Source: Pseudeuparius sepicola (Eukaryota > Arthropoda > Insecta > Coleoptera > Anthribidae). From it: a stretch of DNA of 64,000 nt. The stretch spans positions 59,107,415 through 59,171,414 of the forward strand of contig OY987300.1 of NCBI GenBank assembly GCA_963920635.1. Direction: 5' to 3'. The position numbers were made by a program, and so were the translations under genes. Of the stretch, positions 57,561-64,000 are shown piece after piece; position 1 is the first letter of the stretch, and each line of letters begins with the position of its first letter. The notes under the pieces are model-generated. The model did not search any database. It was not told the origin of the DNA and saw only the letters and a list, made by a program, of their open reading frames with translations.

Positions 57561-60500
57561 TTATTAAGAATTTAATTTAAATAATTTTTTTTAAATATAC
57601 CTACCACGTTTTTAAAAAGTACTAAAAATTATAAAATATAGAATGTTTTCTCAACGGCAGCTACCCCTCTAAACTGCTTACTATTATCTATTGCATGTGC
57701 CCCAATTTTTTTGAATCTTTATGAGGCTAGGAGAAATTATTTTATTTTTTAGACCGTTTTTATATTATTTTATACTTTTTAGTCATTTTTAAACAAGGAA
57801 TAGGTATATTAAACTAATATATTGAAATTTTATTATTTTCTGCTTTTTAAGCCTGGTTCATGCAGCAACTTTATCTTTTACTTTTACCTTATTTTTAAGA
57901 AATATTAAATGTCATTGGTCAGTTCAAATCTAGGGACAAATAAATGCCATTGCTTATTACTTAAAAATAAAGTAAAATTAAAAGATAAAGTTGAGTTTAT
58001 GACACAGACATATGTGGCAAATTTCAGGTTAATTAATAATTATTAATTCTAGATCCTTCTTACTTACCAATGCATCTGTTGATATTTTTCCACTAGTCAA
58101 ATATTTTTATTTATTAGGTAGATCTTCATACTTTTTTTTATAGTAACAAATAACATAATAATAACATGTGGTATATACCCCATTAATTTTGCATTGTTAT
58201 CCTAGTCTCAGCCATGTTTGAAGTTTCAAGTCGCTAACTCATCGGGAAATTAGTTTAAAATCAATTGCAAAATTTGACGAACAGATAAACAGGAGGAAAA
58301 TAAAGCGAGTTAATAAAAACGTGGTAAAAAAGCATTAATTTATTAAATCAAATAATAGATCTAGTCTAGTTTGTCATTTTTGTGTTATTTTTGGTTTATA
58401 GAGAATACGGCTGTTTTAATTTTTGGTGTTACAAGAATTTATTTTTATTATATTTATTTCAAGATTATGCAAGAGGTTTTAAATAAACTATCCAAATAAA
58501 AATAAACCTGCTTTTTATTGCAACATATCTTATTGGGCCGGAATGACTGAACTTCCCGGGCCGGTTGACCCTACCCCATCCGTCCCTGGGCCCCTTTACG
58601 GGAAAAAAGTGACTTTTAGTGACTTTCGGCCATGTCTTCCTAAAGGAATAAATTAAATATTTGAAAATGTTTTGGAATGCAGATAGGTATCGGTGTGACA
58701 GTAGCAAATGAGAGTAACTCATCAGGAAATGGAAAACAAAAGAAATATAAGTAAAAAATCCCGGGTAATTCCAGATATTACAAACACCATAAGAGCCAGC
58801 CTTTTCATCTGTAGTTAAACTTATCTGCGATTGAGTTAAAAGTTTAACTATAAATGAAAGAAGTATACTTAAGTGTTCAAATAATTGTTTGTAATAGACA
58901 GTTGATCGTTTATTATACCTTGAATCTTGCAAAACAATTTTTACGTTAAAAAAACTCAAACTTTTTACTTTCAAAAAATAATTTAGATATGATTAGACAG
59001 TAGTTGAGCAAGCTATGATAGTTTGTTTTGTAGTCGAAAGTCCGTTCGTTATTAAAGACTAGAGAGTTAAAAAGTCAATATACCAGATGTTAATAATTAA
59101 GCACACAGACAAACTTTAAGGTTGTTCAGATCGTTTATTCGAACTTTTTTGTAAGTTACGGAATTTTTAAAATAAGAGAATTTTTACTTACATATTCAAA
59201 GGCCTGCAATTTAAAATCAGACAAGAAATTTTAAAAAAGGGCTACGAGTCGACCTAGATATAAGTGTTTTGTTAGAGTGTACCAAATATTAATTGAAAAG
59301 AAAAATATTTAGGTCCAAATTCTATGTCCGCAAAAAAGTAATGTTTTTTTGTCATAATTTCCAAACTGGAGCAAAAATTTCAAAATAAAAGTTGATTTAT
59401 CATTCGACAAACCACTATTCTTACATGCCATACGAAAAACAAAAATATTCTAACGTACAAAAAAGTTCGAAACAAGGATCTGAACCACTTCAAAGAAAGC
59501 TTACTTTATTTTAAAACAGAAACTTCCTTAAATGGCTTCGTTTTGAAAATACAGTGTTGAAAAATGTTGAGGTAATGGTTGAATTAAAAATAATGTAATG
59601 CTTTCAAAATATTTAAACAGCTGTTAATGGCTGCCGTTTTAATTAAAAAACAAATAAACAAAAAATCGGTGTAAATTCAATACTTTTTTCTGAAATTAGT
59701 CGAAAATCAGTATTCCAAAGTTTTTTCATTTTTTTTTGGAAACAGCTAATGGGTTAATTCAATTGAAAAATGTTGAGAGGCGTCTTATGTTTAGAGTTAA
59801 GTGCCAAGTTTATTAATTTTTTCTTTAACTTTAAACCACGGACCAGGTTATCCCTGCGCACGCCTCTTCTAAAATGATAAAAACAGTTTTCGGCTTAAAA
59901 GCACACTTTAATGCATTGAAATTGTGCACCAAATTTGAATTTGATATCTATGACTTGGCATTTTAAATTATTAAAGGAAACCTTCTTTATAAAAAATCAA
60001 CATCCTGTATTTTCTAAACGACGCCTTTCAGAACCTAACCTAACCTATATTTATATAAACTTTTTGTTTTAAAATTTTAAAGTCAAGTGAGCTATAATTA
60101 AAGCCCTTTTCTAGTTTCACTGGTTCTTATTATCATGTTTTAAGTTTTAATAGAATAATTTCATGATACAATAAACATCATGGAATAAACTCAGTTATAA
60201 ATAATAAGAGCACGTGAACATTAACCCATAAATGTTGGCCGTGCTATCCAATGGGCTAGCGAAATAGCGCGAAAACGGAAATTTTAAAGGTATTGGGCGG
60301 CGTGGGGAGGCGCAAGGCCAATAAAGTTACAGGCAAAATGCGACACAATCAAAATGTTAAAGAGTTTTGGGTTGGGACAAAAACTACACACACTGGCAAA
60401 TTTAAATACATTTTGTTTTATTTTCCGAAATAAGTGATTCATTTTGTTTTTGGTGGAAAAAAATTAAAAAAAAAATATTTTTGTCTCTCTTTCTTTGTGT

Positions 60501-61122
60501 ATTAATGTGACTTTTAGTGACCTTTCTTTAAAAAAGTGATTTTTAGTGACCCAGTGGCAACCCTGGCACGGCAAGGCTAGGGCCTATGATTTTTGCAAGA
60601 AGCATTTATTTATCCTAACCTAGTGCAGATAACAAAAAGTTAAAATCATTTAGAATGATCATTCTAAAAATGGTGTAAATCATACACAAAAAATACTTAG
60701 GTCGTTTTTAAAAAATTGATTTTGTTCAATTAGTTTAAGATCGTTTCTAAACATTTAAACCCATTGTAAATAATTTAAATCTTTGCAGAAGATTTAAATT
60801 TTCCAGTAAAACAAAGATGCATATCTACCAATAAGATCAAATCATCCAGGAAAAGTATCTACTTATTTACATCATATATCAAAAATAAAAATCCAAAGTA
60901 CACCAATAAGATCAAATCACCTAAGAAAAGATATTTAATATATTTTTAAGTCTAGAAATCGATTTAAATCAAAAAATCATTTAAATACTTGGATTTCTTG
61001 CAGCTGTGTATGCCATATAACTCAAAAGAACGGAAGGAAATTCAGAAAATAACAGGACATGAACATTTCAAGAAGGAAATATTAATGAAGGAGAAAAAAG
61101 AAGGTATTGAGGATAAAAAAAT

Positions 61123-62034
61123 TTTAATAAAAAAATTAAAACCGACTTCAAAAATTTGCTCGTATGCACACTCCACTAAAACCTAAAAAAAAAATAACAA
61201 AAAAAACACCGACTTCACAAATTTGCCCGTATGCTCATTTCAACTTAAATTTTAGAAATATTTTTCTCTTTCTAAATCGAGTTATCTTTGGATTAGGTGA
61301 CAGTCAAGGCAAGGAATTTAAATATATTTAGATATGAATACATCATATCCTACATACGTCCTAACTTACTGTTACCGACTTCAAAGATAACTCAATTTAG
61401 AAAGAGAGAAATATTTCTAAAATTTTAGTTGAAATGTGCATACGGGCAAATTTGTGAAGTCGTTTTTTTTTGTTTTTTTTTTTTTAATTTTTAGTGGAGT
61501 GTGCAACGAGCAACCTTTTTAAGTCGGTTTTAATTTTTTTGTTAAGGTAACCCCTTTCTAATAAATTAAGAATCATCCAAATCGGTCCAATATGAACTTT
61601 CATCCCCTATTTATCAACCCTTAGGGGTGGAATTTTTTCTTTAAATTTAAATGGCACCACACCTAAGGTACCCCCTTTCCAATAAAGAAAGAATCGCATC
61701 GAAATCGGTCCAATATGAAATTTCATCCCCTATTTTCTACCCTTACGGGTGGAATTTTTTATTCAAATTTAAATGGGGCCACTCCTAAAGTAATCCCTTT
61801 CTAATAAAAAGAGAATCATCGAAATAGGTCCAATATGAAATTTCATCCCCTATTTTTCCACCCTTAGGGGTGGAATTTTTTCTTCAAATTTAAATGGGAC
61901 CGTTCTGTAGGTATACTCTTTCGAATAAAAAAAGAATTGTCCAAATCGGTTTATAAATGACGGAGTTCTGAGGTAACAAACATAAAAAAACATACAATCG
62001 AATTGATAACCTCCTCCTTTTTTGAAGTCGGTTA
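61123..62034. mobile_element. repeat element with AACCGACTTC ends
   Basis: AAAACCGACTTCAAAA at the left and TTTTTTGAAGTCGGTTA at the right. The first 420 bp form their own fold-back (61123-61547), followed by about four tandem units. No ORF. Confidence 0.65.
61548..61960. repeat. about 120-bp tandem repeats
   Basis: Roughly four degenerate units containing CCTTTCTAATAAA..AAGAATC, AAATCGGTCCAATATGAAA, TTTCATCCCCTATTT and CCCTTAGGGGTGGAATTTTT. Confidence 0.85.
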
Positions 62035-63182
62035 AAAAGAGGAAACAAAAACAAGCACTCCAGGGTATAAGGGAGCAAAAAAGAAAGACCGCTGATTATG
62101 AAAAAGTAATGTAATGAAAAAAGACAATAATTGATAACAAAGAAAAAGCTATGTGGAGCAAAAAATATGTGAAAAGATGTCAGACAAAGAAAGAACGGAA
62201 AATAACATTGAAATTATGTACAAAGTAGATGATTATGTAATTGTACAATTTGAAGATCAGATTTTCCCGGAATAGTAAAAAACATCAAAAAATCTGACAT
62301 GCGGATATATGGATTATGGAGGCAATAAATGAAAATTGAGTTCTCAGGAAGGTACACTTTGATATAATGAAGACGTGGACGACTTCCGCTTCCATTTTAA
62401 ACTTGTCGACGAAGAACGTATACCTATCATCGTTATTCTTTACTCAACGCTATAATGTTTGGTAGCGACTAGCAAGCGCAAATGAAAATAAACTTCTTTG
62501 GGATTCATTACCGATACCAATAGCAAATAAATATATCAAGACAGCCGCTTATTAATTATTATTTACTACTTTTATACAAAACTATATTTCTATTTTCTAT
62601 CTTTATATAACTACCTAATATAGGTATAGCGCTTATATGTATTATATTTGAACGTAAACACCTTGTACTAATTTGATCGGAATAGTGAATATGAAAATAA
62701 AAAAAATAACCAATATTAAACAAAGCCTCAACTATTCAACTTATATTTCTCAAAGAGATAGAGCGTTTTATATAGGTACTCTAGACTATCTCAAAACCGA
62801 AGCCTTTCCGGACTTACCTATGTATAGCATACTAAGAAGTGCTAACGAACTATTCTAATGTGTTGAACTGAAAGCAAAGATAAAGCTACACTCTACACAT
62901 AGACTGTCAGAACCATTGTTGAAATTTCCGCACGCTACACCAAATATTTTGCATAAACTTTGATATAAAAAGGAATAACTAAGTTAAAATACCTATACCT
63001 CAACTTAGTATCGGGTCCTAAGAATTGTAAGACATTACAATTTATCTGTTTTAACTGGTTTTCGCTCCAAAATTAAAGTTTGAAAATTGGTGTAGCTGTA
63101 GCGGGATTTTTTGCGGACAGTTTCGACAATGCTTTTGTTAGTATAGTTTGCTTGAAAAAGACGAAGATGGAAGATGCTAAGG

Positions 63183-63330
63183 GAACGCCGCTCACCCGCC
63201 TCCCTCGGGCGTGGGGGTTACAATAGCTTAGCTACTAGCTACTCATATCGGCCGCGAGTCTGTGGCAGAGAACAATTTTGTTCTCTGCCTGTGGCCTTTG
63301 TAACCCCCACTTTCGTGGTAGGCGGGTGTG
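63183..63330. repeat. imperfect palindrome with 12-bp hairpin core
   Basis: GGCAGAGAACAA (63264-63275) and TTGTTCTCTGCC (63278-63289) form a perfect hairpin with a 2-base loop. Outer arms GTGGGGGTTACAA and TTGTAACCCCCAC, and CCCGCCTCC with a GGCGGG partner, also pair. Looks like a small TIR element or structured site. Confidence 0.6.
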
Positions 63331-63468
63331 CGGATAGTTCGTTTACCACTTCTTAGCATGTTCTACGTGTATATATAGTACGTACGCATTTATACCGTTG
63401 AACTTTTGCCTAGCATAAAACGGTCATTATCTCTTTGACCATAAAATGCCTCAGGGTCGGAGTAGGTA

Positions 63469-63824
63469 TACAGGGTGGTCACTCTTACAGTGCATACCAT
63501 TGGGATATCCGAAACGGTAAGAGATACAGCGTGGGTTAAATTAGAGAAAAGTTACGTTTTTATAAGCCTTTCAATAATCTGAAAAGAAATCTAAGACATC
63601 TTGGGTAGTTCCTGAAATATTGCTAAAAAACTGAAAATATGCGTTTTCTTTCTTCCTTCATAACTTTTTTATATGTAATGGAAAATTTATGAAACCTGGC
63701 AATCTTACATTTCTCGATGTGAGCTTTTCAATGGAAATATCAAATAATTCTTACGCCAACTAGATTCTGAAATATTCGTTTCGGATATCCCAATGGTATG
63801 CACTGTAAGAGTGACCACCCTGTA
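63469..63824. mobile_element. fold-back MITE, TACAGGGTGGTCAC ends
   Basis: TACAGGGTGGTCACTCTTAC with AGTGCATACCATTGGGATAT inside pairs with the complement ending GTGACCACCCTGTA. 356 bp, arms of at least 50 bp. Confidence 0.88.
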
Positions 63825-64000
63825 TACCTGCAACCGTAATTCATAATATAAATACAATTTTAAGCAGGTATTTTTTTATACTTATAGCTAATTGTATCAG
63901 CGTTGTATTAGTCTTGTCTTAGTGTATTTTCATTTAGTTTAGAATGTCTACTTATTTTAAAATAAAAATAAATAAATAATATCTCAATAATGTTTAAGCC

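Larger units (their letters stand above)
55987..58588. mobile_element. hAT element nested in the outer transposon
   Basis: CAGGGACGGATGG at the left, CCATCCGTCCCTG at the right, with GC-rich GGGCCGG subterminal repeats. It carries a hAT transposase remnant and is itself split by a fold-back. I see no clear 8-bp target duplication. Confidence 0.72.
55908..60565. mobile_element. outer transposon of a three-level nest
   Basis: Perfect terminal pair CAGGGTTGCCA and TGGCAACCCTG, flanked by GCACGG on both sides (55902-55907, 60566-60571). Subterminal GTGACTTTAGTGACC-like repeats occur at both ends. A 6-bp duplication fits some hAT lineages, but the superfamily is uncertain. Apart from the nested element the interior (58589-60565) is AT-rich with no gene seen. 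Confidence 0.7.
60985..62400 (+). pseudogene. weak, disrupted coding remnant around the AACCGACTTC element
   Basis: Lys-rich LCMPYNSKERKEIQKITGHE upstream of the repeat element, and YKVDDYVIVQFEDQIFPG then IVKNIKKSDMR downstream (about 62219-62300), look like two parts of one transposon-associated protein with a Tudor-like VGDYVLVxF segment. Stops and frameshifts are present. Tentative. Confidence 0.3.

Noticed and set aside
61548..61960. CRISPR-like array
   Set aside because: Units are contiguous degenerate repeats without unique spacers, in a eukaryotic genome.
1..64000. Hox-cluster microRNAs mir-10 or mir-993
   Set aside because: I looked for the mature sequences as I remember them on both strands and did not see them.

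Overview
The window is arthropod nuclear DNA, most likely insect. It is AT-rich, has spliced genes with GT-AG introns, and is crowded with fold-back MITEs and other transposon remnants. The only host gene I can support is the Hox gene proboscipedia (pb, called maxillopedia in beetles) on the + strand. Its homeobox is split over exons 27116-27258 and 48594-48826. Three further exons (49008-49224, 49511-49700, 49765-50669) carry a low-complexity C-terminal region ending in DYAPEYYQI. The hexapeptide-bearing 5' exon is not visible, so 1-27115 is read as upstream intron. Similarity of the region after the homeodomain to beetle maxillopedia suggests Coleoptera; this is inference from memory of the family.

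The 21.3-kb intron inside the homeobox holds a 15,897-bp Polinton/Maverick (27469-43365). It has 107-bp terminal inverted repeats (one mismatch), AGT ends and a perfect 6-bp target duplication GAGGAG. The right half is a minus-strand module: PLA2-like/core protein, adenain-type protease, minor capsid, small basic protein, major capsid, a possible membrane glycoprotein, zinc-finger-ATPase, DUF8207 protein, coiled-coil protein, chromodomain integrase and a 222-residue protein. The left half holds an OB-like protein, a GWF-repeat protein, a three-exon plus-strand gene and a Cys-rich zinc-binding protein. No protein-primed DNA polymerase B is present. Where one might lie there are three 672-bp tandem repeats and a 908-bp inverted copy of the ATPase 5' end. 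The element therefore looks recently inserted, with capsid genes open, but internally rearranged and probably unable to copy itself unaided.

The flanks are transposon-rich. There are many long-TIR fold-back elements with TACAGGGTG-like ends; one contains a mariner-type transposase remnant. Two adjacent MITEs each have a perfect 10-bp target duplication. There are two hAT transposase C-terminal remnants, one within a three-level nest at 55.9-60.6 kb, a degenerate LINE reverse transcriptase, and two head-to-head Penelope-like GIY-YIG remnants. A GC-rich island at 17.2-17.75 kb with PBX/MEIS-type sites is the best candidate for a cis-regulatory element of the Hox gene.
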